A stretch of DNA of 49,277 nucleotides from Dethiosulfatibacter aminovorans DSM 17477 (GTDB taxonomy: Bacteria > Bacillota > Clostridia > Tissierellales > Dethiosulfatibacteraceae), in contig NZ_FQZL01000029.1 of assembly GCF_900142005.1 (NCBI RefSeq), positions 1 through 49,277 of the forward strand, in the 5' to 3' direction. A program made the translations under genes and the position numbers. Shown here one piece after another: positions 7,698 through 14,712 of this stretch (position 1 is the stretch's first letter; each line of letters starts with the position of its first letter). Below the pieces are notes generated by a model. That model was not told the origin of the DNA. It made no database searches and saw only the letters and a program-made list of their open reading frames with translations.

Positions 7698-8570
7698 ATG
7701 TATATGAAAAAATCATTGAAGCTTAGACAATTGCTTGAAAGCGACCAGTTTATTGTTGCACCGGGAGCGCAGACAGCCTTGTTTGCAAGGCTTGTCGAGA
7801 ATGCAGGATATCCCGTAGCCTATGCTACAGGAGCGGGGCTGTCAAATATGAACTACTGTCTTCCCGATTATAACCTTATAACAATGTCTGAAAACCTGGC
7901 CATGGCAAAAAGATTGAACGATGCTGTGCAGATACCGATTATAGCGGATATTGACGACGGCTATGGAGCTCCGATAAATGTATACAGGACGGCTATGGAA
8001 TACTCGAAAATCGGCATAGCAGGGATACAGATGGAGGACCAGCAAAATCCAAAGAGGTGCGGACATTTTGAAGACCATGCTGTAATCTCCACAATGGACA
8101 TGGTGGCAAAGATCAAGGCCGCTAGAAAAGGCATGGTGGATCCGGACATGGTGCTTATTGCAAGGACTGATGCCATTTCGGCTACAGGAAGCTTTGAAGA
8201 GGCCATTAAAAGGGGACAGGCATATTGCGAGGCTGGAGCGGATATGATATTCATAGAGGCGCCCAGGACTCTGGAACAGATGGCTGAGATTCCCAAAAGG
8301 ATTCCCAAGCCAACAATACTGAATATAGTCGAGAAAGGGAAGACTCCAATGATTCCGAACAAGGAGATAGAGAGACTGGGATATAAGATGGTCATCTATG
8401 CAAATGCAACGCTGAAGGCAAGCATCCTGGGAGTTGAGAGATTACTGGAGTATCTAAAGGTCAATGATACAACTGATGGCTGTGATGATGAGCTTATGGT
8501 GTCTTCAGCAAGAAGACATGAGATCCTCGACAAGGATTTGTATGTTGACCTTATAAGGGAGTTTGAGTAA
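7698..8570 (+). CDS. Isocitrate lyase/PEP mutase superfamily enzyme (2,3-dimethylmalate lyase or methylisocitrate lyase-like)
   Basis: 290 residues, a complete TIM barrel of the superfamily. Metal and phosphate-site landmarks are PIIADIDDGYG (residues 76-86), the EDQ motif (GIQMEDQQNP), and the active-site loop KRCGH with the catalytic Cys of the lyase branch; PEP mutases and phosphonopyruvate hydrolases lack this Cys. RTDAIS and FIEAPR follow in the expected order. The reaction is therefore cleavage of a 2-hydroxy or 2-methyl dicarboxylic acid to pyruvate, glyoxylate or succinate-like products. No prpC/prpD neighbours exist, so methylisocitrate is not supported over dimethylmalate or oxaloacetate-type substrates. 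AGGAGGAG precedes the start. Confidence 0.85.
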   Translation: MYMKKSLKLRQLLESDQFIVAPGAQTALFARLVENAGYPVAYATGAGLSNMNYCLPDYNLITMSENLAMAKRLNDAVQIPIIADIDDGYGAPINVYRTAMEYSKIGIAGIQMEDQQNPKRCGHFEDHAVISTMDMVAKIKAARKGMVDPDMVLIARTDAISATGSFEEAIKRGQAYCEAGADMIFIEAPRTLEQMAEIPKRIPKPTILNIVEKGKTPMIPNKEIERLGYKMVIYANATLKASILGVERLLEYLKVNDTTDGCDDELMVSSARRHEILDKDLYVDLIREFE

Positions 8571-8586
8571 GTCAGTTTTTGCATAT

Positions 8587-8615
8587 TTGCCCGATGGTTC
8601 CGGCAGGAGTATAAT
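8587..8615 (+). promoter_or_regulatory. Promoter of the 61-residue gene
   Basis: TTGCCC (8587-8592), 17 bases, consensus TATAAT (8610-8615), immediately after the lyase gene. Confidence 0.5.
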
Positions 8616-8660
8616 TAAGGTAGAGAAGATAAGATTTGTATTGGTGAGGAGGCGTTTTGT

Positions 8661-8846
8661 ATGATATACAGGGTGCATAAATTCCAAGTGGGCAAGGAAA
8701 TCGATGAACTGGACCTGGAAAGATACTTGAATGAATTGAAGGGAGAGGTTGTATCTATTATACCAAATATTATACCCAAGTTTCATATGATGGGTGCTAC
8801 TGCAGGATATGACTGCCTGCTTATTATTGAGAAAGACACAGAATAG
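8661..8846 (+). CDS. Small hypothetical protein, 61 residues
   Basis: It has its own promoter, a strong GAGGAGG ahead of the ATG and a hairpin after the stop, so it is very likely expressed. The protein is soluble with an alternating pattern: YRVHKFQVG, an acidic helix (EIDELDLERYLNELKG), then VVSIIPNIIPK, and a C-terminal strand AGYDCLLIIEK. One Cys is present. No known family is recognised; length and order of strands suggest a small alpha/beta domain. Confidence 0.7.
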   Translation: MIYRVHKFQVGKEIDELDLERYLNELKGEVVSIIPNIIPKFHMMGATAGYDCLLIIEKDTE

Positions 8847-8853
8847 ATATTTG

Positions 8854-8884
8854 TCTCCGTAGTCCAATGGATTGCGGAGATTCT
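8854..8884 (+). terminator. Hairpin after the 61-residue gene
   Basis: TCTCCGTAGT (8854-8863) pairs with ATTGCGGAGA (8871-8880), with two G-T pairs. The T tract is poor (TTCTT), so termination is likely weak. The stem is close to that of the hairpin at 2418-2449. Confidence 0.45.
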
Positions 8885-8913
8885 TAAATGCTAGCGAATG
8901 GCGGTGAATATGA

Positions 8914-9861
8914 ATGAAAATCAGAATACTCGGAACGGAATCCCTGGGTGTGAGAGGATTGAGTTGTGTAGTTGAAACCCGGGACAGGAAAATTTTTATA
9001 GACCCCGGAATAGCACTGGGAATATACAGAAACGGTTTGAAACCTCATCCAGTCCAGATCGGAGTAGGTAGAATAATACGCGAAAGGATAGTACAGGAGC
9101 TTCAGGATGCTACGGACATAGTCATCAGCCATCTACATGGAGACCATATACCCTTGTTTGATGCGAATCCATATCAGCTTTCTGTGGAACAGGTAAAGGA
9201 TATTCCATCTGACTGCAGGATCTGGATCAATGGTGACATTGCATACAGCAACAAGATGGAGATAAGGCAAAAAGCATTTGTCCTTGGGTTGGGAAGGTCT
9301 TCTAATGAAGCAGAGGGAAAGGTTGATGAGCTTATGACGTTTCTAGGACCCGTATCTCACGGGGAAGATTCCGTTCATAATGGAAATGTAATGATGACAA
9401 TGGTTGATGACGGTGACAGTGTGTTCATCCATGCTTCTGATATTCAGATGTTCAGCGAGGATACCGTGGATGAAATTATCAGGCTGAAACCTGACATCGT
9501 ACTGGCAAGCGGACCTCCTATTTATCTGACAGACAGGATGAAGGACAAGAAGGAAATAGTGTGGAAAAATTCCCTGAAGCTGGCAGGGAATGCAGGGACA
9601 TTGATTCTCGACCACCATCTTCTTCGATGCGATGAGGGTATTGTATGGATTGAAAAACTTTCGGAACTGTCAGGAAACAGGGTCATGTGTGCAGCGGATT
9701 TCATGGGCATTGAAAGACATATGCTGGAAGCATGGCGTTCCATGCTCTATGAAGATATTCCCGTCCAGGAAAACTGGCATGAGATGTATGAGAAGAATGA
9801 AACTCATGTTGATGAATACATGGACAAAGCCAGGGAAATCTATGAATGGTTTGGATATTGA
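8914..9861 (+). CDS. Metallo-beta-lactamase superfamily hydrolase, UPF0282-like
   Basis: 315 residues. The metal motif HLHGDH (ISHLHGDHIPL) appears late, near residue 72, after a long insertion with KIFIDPGIALG, as in the UPF0282 branch best known from archaea. Further metal ligands are likely His (PVSHGEDSVHNG), Asp (HASDIQ) and His in LILDHHLLR. The substrate is unknown. The start at 8914 has GGCGGTGA upstream; an overlapping ATG at 8910 is out of frame. It is followed by its own intergenic promoter for the next gene. Confidence 0.82.
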   Translation: MKIRILGTESLGVRGLSCVVETRDRKIFIDPGIALGIYRNGLKPHPVQIGVGRIIRERIVQELQDATDIVISHLHGDHIPLFDANPYQLSVEQVKDIPSDCRIWINGDIAYSNKMEIRQKAFVLGLGRSSNEAEGKVDELMTFLGPVSHGEDSVHNGNVMMTMVDDGDSVFIHASDIQMFSEDTVDEIIRLKPDIVLASGPPIYLTDRMKDKKEIVWKNSLKLAGNAGTLILDHHLLRCDEGIVWIEKLSELSGNRVMCAADFMGIERHMLEAWRSMLYEDIPVQENWHEMYEKNETHVDEYMDKAREIYEWFGY

Positions 9862-9889
9862 TTGTCATTAATAGTATTTGTGGTATAAT
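9862..9889 (+). promoter_or_regulatory. Promoter of the thioesterase gene
   Basis: TTGTCA (9862-9867), 16 bases, TATAAT (9884-9889), placed directly after the preceding stop codon. Confidence 0.55.
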
Positions 9890-9947
9890 ATCTTGCAACT
9901 CGATTAAATTGAAATTACAAAAACAAAATATACATGGAGAATAATAT

Positions 9948-10379
9948 ATGAAAAATATGAATAAAAATGAATTGACGTATAAATCCTTTCCCCTTCAAAG
10001 CTATGACAAGGTACGTTTTGCAGATACGGACAAATTGGGGCATGTTAACAACGCCCTGTTTTTTACATTTCTGGAGACCGGACAGTCGGAGATGGGTGAA
10101 TTTGAATGTCTCGTTGAGGAGAACAACTGTGGTCTCGTTCTTGCGAGTGTCAAGCTGGATCTGTTGAATGAAATAAAATATCCGGGAACAGTAGAGATAG
10201 GCACAGGCGTTACAAGGATTGGAAACAGTTCGTTGACAGTGTATCAAGGTCTTTTTCAGAATGGAGAGAATGTCGCACTTGCCGAATCCGTAGTCGTTCA
10301 GATGGACAATGCTACAAGGAAATCCAAGCCTTTAAGCGACGAGATGAAGGAAGTGTTAAAGAAATATCTAGTGGAATAA
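9948..10379 (+). CDS. Acyl-CoA thioesterase, hotdog fold (YbgC/4-hydroxybenzoyl-CoA thioesterase type)
   Basis: 143 residues. The active-site segment VRFADTDKLGHVNNALFFTFLE is the canonical hotdog motif: the first Asp is the catalytic acid and HVNNA caps the CoA channel. The rest follows the family: a helix (FLETGQSEMGEF), then strands VLASVKLDLLNEIKYPGTVEIGTGVTRIGNSS and a final VVVQMD. It hydrolyses acyl- or aroyl-CoA thioesters in the cytosol; the chain is not predictable. An ATG at 9957 is a possible alternative start. It seems monocistronic. Confidence 0.85.
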   Translation: MKNMNKNELTYKSFPLQSYDKVRFADTDKLGHVNNALFFTFLETGQSEMGEFECLVEENNCGLVLASVKLDLLNEIKYPGTVEIGTGVTRIGNSSLTVYQGLFQNGENVALAESVVVQMDNATRKSKPLSDEMKEVLKKYLVE

Positions 10380-10477
10380 TAAAAAACTGCTGTTTACGGA
10401 AAGCCTTTTTTGTTGATTTCAGCTGGGTTTCGGATTTACAGGTGACAAGACACGCGGTTGCTTTACATAAATTTTTC

Positions 10478-10505
10478 TTGAATATTTATAAATATGAGAT
10501 ATAAT
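10478..10505 (+). promoter_or_regulatory. Promoter of the structured leader and sigma-like gene
   Basis: TTGAAT (10478-10483), 16 bases, TATAAT (10500-10505). The predicted transcript begins near 10512, about 190 bases ahead of the start codon. The preceding 10380-10477 holds no further signal I recognise. Confidence 0.6.
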
Positions 10506-10511
10506 ATAGAT

Positions 10512-10703
10512 ACGACTCTTTTTAAAGAGTTGTAAAAACTTAATAGATCCTCCGGTGATGACAATCCTGTCGAAAGAAGGAAATAAAAAGGAAGTTATGA
10601 AGGATAACTGAATTGCCGTAGGGAAATATATTGTTTTCTGTCTGTGTTTCTTGCAGCGTTTAGCTGCTTTCTCAATGATACTGAATTTATTAAGGGGGTA
10701 ATA
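10512..10703 (+). ncRNA. Structured 5' leader of unknown class
   Basis: About 190 untranslated bases precede a 106-residue gene. Visible local pairings are ACTCTT/AAGAGT (10515-10530), GACA-ATCC-TGTC (10560-10571) followed by CGAAAGAAGG, and AGTTAT-GAAGG-ATAACT (10593-10609), then GCCGTAGGGAAA. There is no open frame with a ribosome binding site in it. Dense short hairpins and purine-rich joining segments fit a riboswitch or protein-binding leader, but no known class could be assigned. Confidence 0.4.
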
Positions 10704-11024
10704 ATGAGTATTGTAAGTGTTTATGAAACAAGAGAAATGAGTAGGACCGATAGCATCAGGTATATTTTCAGTCATGAAGGAGAGGTAAGAGATTCGTTAA
10801 GTTTTCTTGAGGAAACTATGAATAGTGAAGAAATAGCCAGTTTCTTCCTTGAAAGATTAAAAAATCTTTCAAGAGTCGAGAAACGTGCAATTTTTCTTTA
10901 TTTTGTTTATAGGTTCAATTTAAGGGAATTGGTAGAAGTTTTGGGCATTTCTGAAAACAGAATGTGTGATATTGTTCAGCAAATTGCAGATGTATTCAGA
11001 ATAAGGCTGCAAAACGTGGGTTAA
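10704..11024 (+). CDS. Small protein with sigma-70 region 4-like helix-turn-helix
   Basis: 106 residues from ATG 10704, chosen because AAGGGGG lies eight bases upstream; an in-frame ATG at 10644 lacks one. The C-terminal half is a likely helix-turn-helix: LSRVEKRAIFLYF then NLRELVEVLGISENRMCDIVQQIADVF, the order seen in sigma region 4 (a helix, the L-x-E-hydrophobic first HTH helix, and the recognition helix). There is no region 2, so it is not a full sigma factor; an anti-sigma partner or a stand-alone DNA-binding protein is possible. It is monocistronic, between a long structured leader and a perfect terminator. Confidence 0.7.
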   Translation: MSIVSVYETREMSRTDSIRYIFSHEGEVRDSLSFLEETMNSEEIASFFLERLKNLSRVEKRAIFLYFVYRFNLRELVEVLGISENRMCDIVQQIADVFRIRLQNVG

Positions 11025-11057
11025 AATTACATAATAAAATTACTTAATTAATTATTT

Positions 11058-11083
11058 AAGGGAATCTCGAAAGAGATTCCCTT
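11058..11083 (+). terminator. Terminator after the sigma-like gene
   Basis: Perfect 11-bp stem AAGGGAATCTC with a GAAA tetraloop, followed by ATTACGTT; it also lies just downstream of the convergent zinc-ribbon gene. Confidence 0.7.
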
Positions 11084-11113
11084 ATTACGTTAATAATTAT
11101 TATAAAAGTGCAT

Positions 11114-11350
11114 TTACAATTCTCGCTTTGTTGTCTTGCTTATGACTGATATATATTCTGTCTGGCAGTTCATGCAGTGGTATGAATATGTAACCGATGT
11201 TTCGTTCTCGAATATCTTCTTGCCTAAGACTACATGTTCCTTAAAGGGTACCGGCTTGTGATAGGTCGTGTTTCTCAACCTTTTAATCTTAGGCTTCCAG
11301 TTGATGATTGAGTTGCAGTAAGGACATGTTTTGGTTCTGATTCTATACAT
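11114..11350 (-). CDS. Small zinc-ribbon protein, hypothetical
   Basis: 78 residues with CPYC at 9-12 and CMNC near residue 58, the four-Cys pattern of a zinc ribbon with a 45-residue insertion rich in Lys and Arg (KPKIKRLRNTTYHK). The start is preceded by AGGGGAGG. It could bind RNA or be a structural chaperone; no family is recognised. It is convergent with the sigma-like gene and divergent from the exonuclease gene. Confidence 0.75.
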   Translation of the reverse strand: MYRIRTKTCPYCNSIINWKPKIKRLRNTTYHKPVPFKEHVVLGKKIFENETSVTYSYHCMNCQTEYISVISKTTKREL

Positions 11351-11507
11351 AAATACCTCCCCTTGGAATTTTGGGTAGTGTCAGATCGAATGATGTATAT
11401 TCCAAAATTATCCTTTGATACATATTAAACTTTTCCCGCACCTTTAATTATATCACTAAATGATAAGCTGCGCAAATAAATGAAAAAACATTTCCAGATC
11501 GTTTTTT

Positions 11508-11536
11508 CTGACAAATATGGATACTTCTGATATAAT
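11508..11536 (+). promoter_or_regulatory. Promoter of the exonuclease gene
   Basis: CTGACA (11508-11513), 17 bases, TATAAT (11531-11536); the ATG at 11517 lies inside the promoter, which supports the downstream start at 11577. Confidence 0.6.
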
Positions 11537-11576
11537 TGTTGGAGTAATAGATATTAGAATAAATAGAGGAAGAAAG

Positions 11577-12170
11577 ATGAATTTTACGGTAATAGATTTT
11601 GAAACTGCCAACAGTAAACGGGCAAGTGCCTGTGCACTGGGCATAGTTAAGGTTGTAGATGGAAAAATTGTGGACAAGGAAGCCTGGCTAATAAGGCCGG
11701 AGGACATGAAATTCAACTACATGAATATAGCAATACATGGAATAAGACCTGAGCAGGTGGAGAAGGAACCTGAATTCGACGAACTGTTCAAGAAGATATT
11801 CAGGGAAAAGCTCGAAGGACAGCTGGTAGTGGCCCACAATGCAAGCTTTGACACGAGTGTGCTGAGAAAGTCGCTGGACCTTTACGGTCTCGAGTATCCA
11901 AGGTTTGACTATCTGTGTACGGTTAAGATAGCAAAGAAAACCTGGCCGGAACTGTGCAACCACAAGTTGAACACCGTTTCAGAGTACTTGGGATTTGATT
12001 TCAACCACCACGACGCCCTGGACGACTGTCTGGCCTGTGCAAATGTACTTATAAAGGCCTGTGATGCAAAAGGTGTAGATACTCCGGAAGAACTTGCAGA
12101 TTTACTGAATATACAGACGGGACAGATGCTTTCAAACGGCTACAAGCCTTGCAGCGACAATAAAAGATAA
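11577..12170 (+). CDS. 3'-5' exonuclease, DnaQ-like DEDDh family
   Basis: 197 residues from ATG 11577, which has GAGGAAG upstream; the longer frame starts within the promoter. All DEDDh residues are visible: Asp and Glu in VIDFETAN (motif I), Asp in VVAHNASFDTSVL (motif II), and His plus Asp in HHDALDDCLACANV (motif III). It is a stand-alone exonuclease of the DNA polymerase III epsilon-like group and removes 3'-terminal nucleotides from single-stranded DNA or RNA. It has no polymerase or helicase domain. A perfect terminator follows. Confidence 0.88.
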   Translation: MNFTVIDFETANSKRASACALGIVKVVDGKIVDKEAWLIRPEDMKFNYMNIAIHGIRPEQVEKEPEFDELFKKIFREKLEGQLVVAHNASFDTSVLRKSLDLYGLEYPRFDYLCTVKIAKKTWPELCNHKLNTVSEYLGFDFNHHDALDDCLACANVLIKACDAKGVDTPEELADLLNIQTGQMLSNGYKPCSDNKR

Positions 12171-12184
12171 TTAAAAAGATACAA

Positions 12185-12210
12185 AAAACCCATTCCTGTG
12201 AATGGGTTTT
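12185..12210 (+). terminator. Terminator after the exonuclease gene
   Basis: AAAACCCATTC (12185-12195), loop CTGT, GAATGGGTTTT (12200-12210): perfect stem with built-in T tract on both strands, so it can also serve the convergent gene. Confidence 0.85.
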
Positions 12211-12230
12211 ACATAAGATGTCATTGATTC

Positions 12231-12530
12231 CTAAGTGGGTTGCCAGTAGTAATTCAAATCATAAGTGCAGTTTATATATACATCATCATGCATTTCCGAA
12301 GTATTGAAACGGTTGGTTTTCTGGTTGATCATAAACTTGTGCTTGGCAATGTTTTCCGAAATCTTTTTTAGTTCGGTATCCTCGATTTCATTTTCCTTCA
12401 ACACCTTATCGTTAAACCTTATGCTGATATAATAGTATTCTTTTGTATCTTCCATCTTAAACTTGAATACATAAATATGATATTGACCTTTTGTTGAGTT
12501 TTCTACAAATTTAGCATGCAGTTTCTTCAT
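12231..12530 (-). CDS. Hypothetical protein, 99 residues
   Basis: The start has AAGGATGTG upstream and a promoter further up, supporting a real gene. The sequence is soluble, acidic-basic mixed, with beta strands (YHIYVFKFKM, YYYISIRFND) and a helix (ELKKISENIAKHKFM), then MHDDVYINCTYDLNYYW. No signal peptide, membrane segment or known motif is seen. It is not recognised. Confidence 0.65.
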   Translation of the reverse strand: MKKLHAKFVENSTKGQYHIYVFKFKMEDTKEYYYISIRFNDKVLKENEIEDTELKKISENIAKHKFMINQKTNRFNTSEMHDDVYINCTYDLNYYWQPT

Positions 12531-12580
12531 AAATCACATCCTTTTAGAATATGAAGATATTCTCTTTTTACCACACTTAA

Positions 12581-12609
12581 ATTATACCACTTGGAGTAAG
12601 TGGTTACAA
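12581..12609 (-). promoter_or_regulatory. Promoter with an embedded palindromic operator for the 99-residue gene
   Basis: On the minus strand TTGTAA (12609-12604), 17 bases, TATAAT (12586-12581). The palindrome ACCACTTggagtAAGTGGT (12586-12604) fills the spacer almost exactly, the position in which a bound repressor blocks RNA polymerase or a MerR-type activator distorts the DNA. Confidence 0.55.
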
Positions 12610-12618
12610 TAGAGGTGC

Positions 12619-12857
12619 TTGACGCATTCATTCTTGCAGCTCAGAAAAGGCAAGATATGCATAACCCCTTGAAGCGTCGGTGTTATGCAATTAAGGTTAC
12701 TTTTTTTCGCAGTTGCAACAACGTCTTATAACGTTGACGCGGCGTAGTGGCTAGTTCATGAAAGCTTAAATATGCATAGACCCCTGAAACGTTGGTTCTA
12801 TGTGGTGAATGAAGCTTTCCCTCACCGCTTAATGAATGCTGTTGCATTCATTCTTGC
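12619..12857 (+). ncRNA. Tandem hairpin-pseudoknot structure flanked by 14-base direct repeats
   Basis: Two related hairpins lie 115 bases apart. Unit 1: TGCATAAC (12658) to GTTATGCA (12689); unit 2: TGCATAGA (12773) to TCTATGTG (12804). Both have an 8-bp stem, CC/GG, a bulged T, and the 11-base loop CYTGAARCGTY. The stem bases differ but remain paired. Loop 1 GCGTC can pair with GACGC at 12621-12625, and loop 2 ACGTT with AACGT at 12730-12734. Unit 2 has an outer stem GAAAGCTT/AAGCTTTC. GCATTCATTCTTGC occurs at 12624-12637 and 12844-12857. The class is unknown; a MITE is the main alternative. Confidence 0.5.
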
Positions 12858-12885
12858 TTGACAAATTATGGATTTGTTGTAAAAT
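12858..12885 (+). promoter_or_regulatory. Promoter of the acyltransferase gene
   Basis: TTGACA (12858-12863), 16 bases, TAAAAT (12880-12885), starting directly after the second 14-base repeat. Confidence 0.6.
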
Positions 12886-12912
12886 CTATGTATAATGTTT
12901 GAGGAGTTAATA

Positions 12913-13938
12913 ATGACAAACCGAAGACTAAAAGAACTCGATTATATGAGGGTTATTGCTTGTATTTCAGTTGTATTGATTCATATAACTGCAATGGGGG
13001 TTGTCGGATATCTTACAGGAAGCATACACTCCAAAATTATGATTTTTATGAACAGGTCGCTGCAGTATGCAACAACCCTGTTTGTTTTTTTGAGTGGAAT
13101 GACATGTTACGGGTCCTTTGAAAAGTGTAATGAAGATTTCAGGCTCTTCCTGAAAAGGAGATTTTCAACGATAATATACCCATATATAGCTGTTTGTCTT
13201 GTATATTATGGTTCATACATATATCTAGGGTACTATTCTTTTGATCCTGTATTTCTTGTAAAGGGTATATTGACAGGTACATTGTGCTACCATCTGTATT
13301 TCATAATAATACTTGTGCAGATGTATCTGCTAGTTCCCATATTCGGCAGGCTTTTCAAAATCTTCAGCGATGAATTTGTCCTGGCTGTGGTCCTTGCCAT
13401 AAACATTATGACCTTGGAGGTAAGCTTTCCTTTGAGCGACAGGGTCTTTTTCAAATACATGTTTTTCTTTGCAGCAGGGATTTATGTCTTGAGAAACTAC
13501 GGTATTGTAATGAAAGTGTTGAAAAGGAAGAAAGTCAAGGTTTTTTCTGCACTGGTATTTGCAGCAACATCTCTGGTGTATTCATATCTTTATGCTGCGA
13601 ATAATGCTAATCTGATTTATGGATGGTTCTTGCACTGTTCACTTTCCATTCCATTTCTTTATGTTACAGGACTTTTCCTTGGAAAAATGACCAAGGGGCT
13701 CTACAGCAAAGTGAACCTACTTGGAAAGAGTTCGTACTATATATATTTGATTCATCCACTGTTCCTGAGCTTTTATGTAAGGGTTGTTGACGGTACGTCA
13801 GTCACTTCATTTTCTGCAAAGCTGCTGCTTTACACGGCGACTGTTCTTGTCACAAGCATATTCTCATCCATCGGATATGTGACTTTGAAGGATAGATATG
13901 GCAAGAAAGCCAGGCTGAAAAAGAAGATGCCGGCATAG
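12913..13938 (+). CDS. Acyltransferase 3-family membrane protein
   Basis: 341 residues from ATG 12913, which has GAGGAG seven bases upstream; an in-frame ATG at 12895 overlaps the promoter. About ten membrane segments are visible. The first contains the family His: LDYMRVIACISVVLIHITAMG, followed by a short outer loop and FLSGMTCYG. Near the end SSYYIYLIHPLFLSFY is the second family hallmark. Proteins of this group transfer acyl groups from a cytosolic donor to sugars or other exported molecules on the outer face of the membrane. The substrate cannot be told; no polysaccharide cluster is nearby. Confidence 0.85.
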   Translation: MTNRRLKELDYMRVIACISVVLIHITAMGVVGYLTGSIHSKIMIFMNRSLQYATTLFVFLSGMTCYGSFEKCNEDFRLFLKRRFSTIIYPYIAVCLVYYGSYIYLGYYSFDPVFLVKGILTGTLCYHLYFIIILVQMYLLVPIFGRLFKIFSDEFVLAVVLAINIMTLEVSFPLSDRVFFKYMFFFAAGIYVLRNYGIVMKVLKRKKVKVFSALVFAATSLVYSYLYAANNANLIYGWFLHCSLSIPFLYVTGLFLGKMTKGLYSKVNLLGKSSYYIYLIHPLFLSFYVRVVDGTSVTSFSAKLLLYTATVLVTSIFSSIGYVTLKDRYGKKARLKKKMPA

Positions 13939-13954
13939 CAAGAAATCAAAATAA

Positions 13955-13985
13955 AGACTGTCTCAAATGAGACAGTCTAATTTTA
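13955..13985. terminator. Terminator shared by the acyltransferase gene and pflA
   Basis: AGACTGTCTC (13955-13964), loop AAAT, GAGACAGTCT (13969-13978) then TAATTTT on the plus strand. The hairpin overlaps the last codons and stop of pflA, so the two convergent genes nearly touch. Confidence 0.75.
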
Positions 13986-14691
13986 TGTGCTTTTTCAGTT
14001 CCTTAAGCTTGTCCATATCCATTTCTTCGGTATCTTTTAGAGGATATTCCATTCCAAGCTCTTCATATTTCATTTCACCAAGGCTGTGGTAGGGAAGAAG
14101 TTCAAACTTTTCGACTCTTTCAAGGGGAAATGTACGCACTTCCTTTTCCAGGCTTTCCATATGTTCAACATCGTCTGTAAGGCCTGGAACTACAACGTGC
14201 TTCAGCCATATCTTTGACTTGGCTTTTTTAAGTATATCCTTGAATTTCCTGTGTTTGTCTATTTCAAGTCCCGTGATTTTCTTGTACATATCCCTTTCCT
14301 CGTGCTTGATGTCAAGAATCACAAGGTCTGTATATTCAAGTAGTTCGGAAATCACAGAGTCGCTGCAGGTATAGTATCCAGATGTGTCAAGGGCCGTGTG
14401 CAGTCCGTTTTCCTTTGCCAGCTTCATTGTTTCAATGAGTTCCTCTGCCTGGAGCAGAGGCTCTCCTCCGGAGAAGGTGATTCCTCCGTTGTTCTTTATG
14501 AAGTATGGTTTGTATCTTAAGGCTTTCTCGATTATTTCACTAGACGAATATTCATTTCCACCGGATGTCTTCCATGTATCAGGATTGTGGCAGTAAAGAC
14601 ATCTAAGAGGACATCCCTGAAGGAAAAAGATTATTCTTAAACCAGGTCCGTCCAATGCTCCCATAGTCTCTATTGAATGAACTTTAATCAT
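13963..14691 (-). CDS. pflA: Pyruvate formate-lyase activating enzyme
   Basis: 242 residues, the length of PflA. The radical-SAM cluster motif CPLRCLYCHN (C-x3-C-x2-C) is at residues 26-35, preceded by DGPGLRIIFFLQG, and the SAM-binding GGITFSGGEPLLQ follows near residue 68. It cleaves SAM to form the 5'-deoxyadenosyl radical that abstracts a hydrogen from the C-terminal Gly of PflB. It is encoded 21 bases downstream of pflB with its own AAAGGAGG site, hence the same operon. There is no extra ferredoxin domain, as in the true PFL activases and unlike the glycyl-radical activases of dehydratases. Confidence 0.95.
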   Translation of the reverse strand: MIKVHSIETMGALDGPGLRIIFFLQGCPLRCLYCHNPDTWKTSGGNEYSSSEIIEKALRYKPYFIKNNGGITFSGGEPLLQAEELIETMKLAKENGLHTALDTSGYYTCSDSVISELLEYTDLVILDIKHEERDMYKKITGLEIDKHRKFKDILKKAKSKIWLKHVVVPGLTDDVEHMESLEKEVRTFPLERVEKFELLPYHSLGEMKYEELGMEYPLKDTEEMDMDKLKELKKHIKLDCLI

Positions 14692-14712
14692 AGAATCCTC
14701 CTTTTGAACCTC

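Noticed and set aside
10380..10415. T-rich segment after the thioesterase gene as a terminator
   Set aside because: No convincing stem precedes the run of T.
10600..10632. Similarity of GCCGTAGGGAAA to the 3' end of TPP riboswitches
   Set aside because: The essential CTGAGA block and the ACCCTTTGAACCTGAT region are missing upstream, so a TPP class cannot be claimed.
10419..10775. 118-codon minus-strand open frame
   Set aside because: It is antisense to the promoter, leader and start of the sigma-like gene, with no ribosome binding site.
12660..12810. CRISPR repeats
   Set aside because: Only two copies, different stems and no regular spacers.
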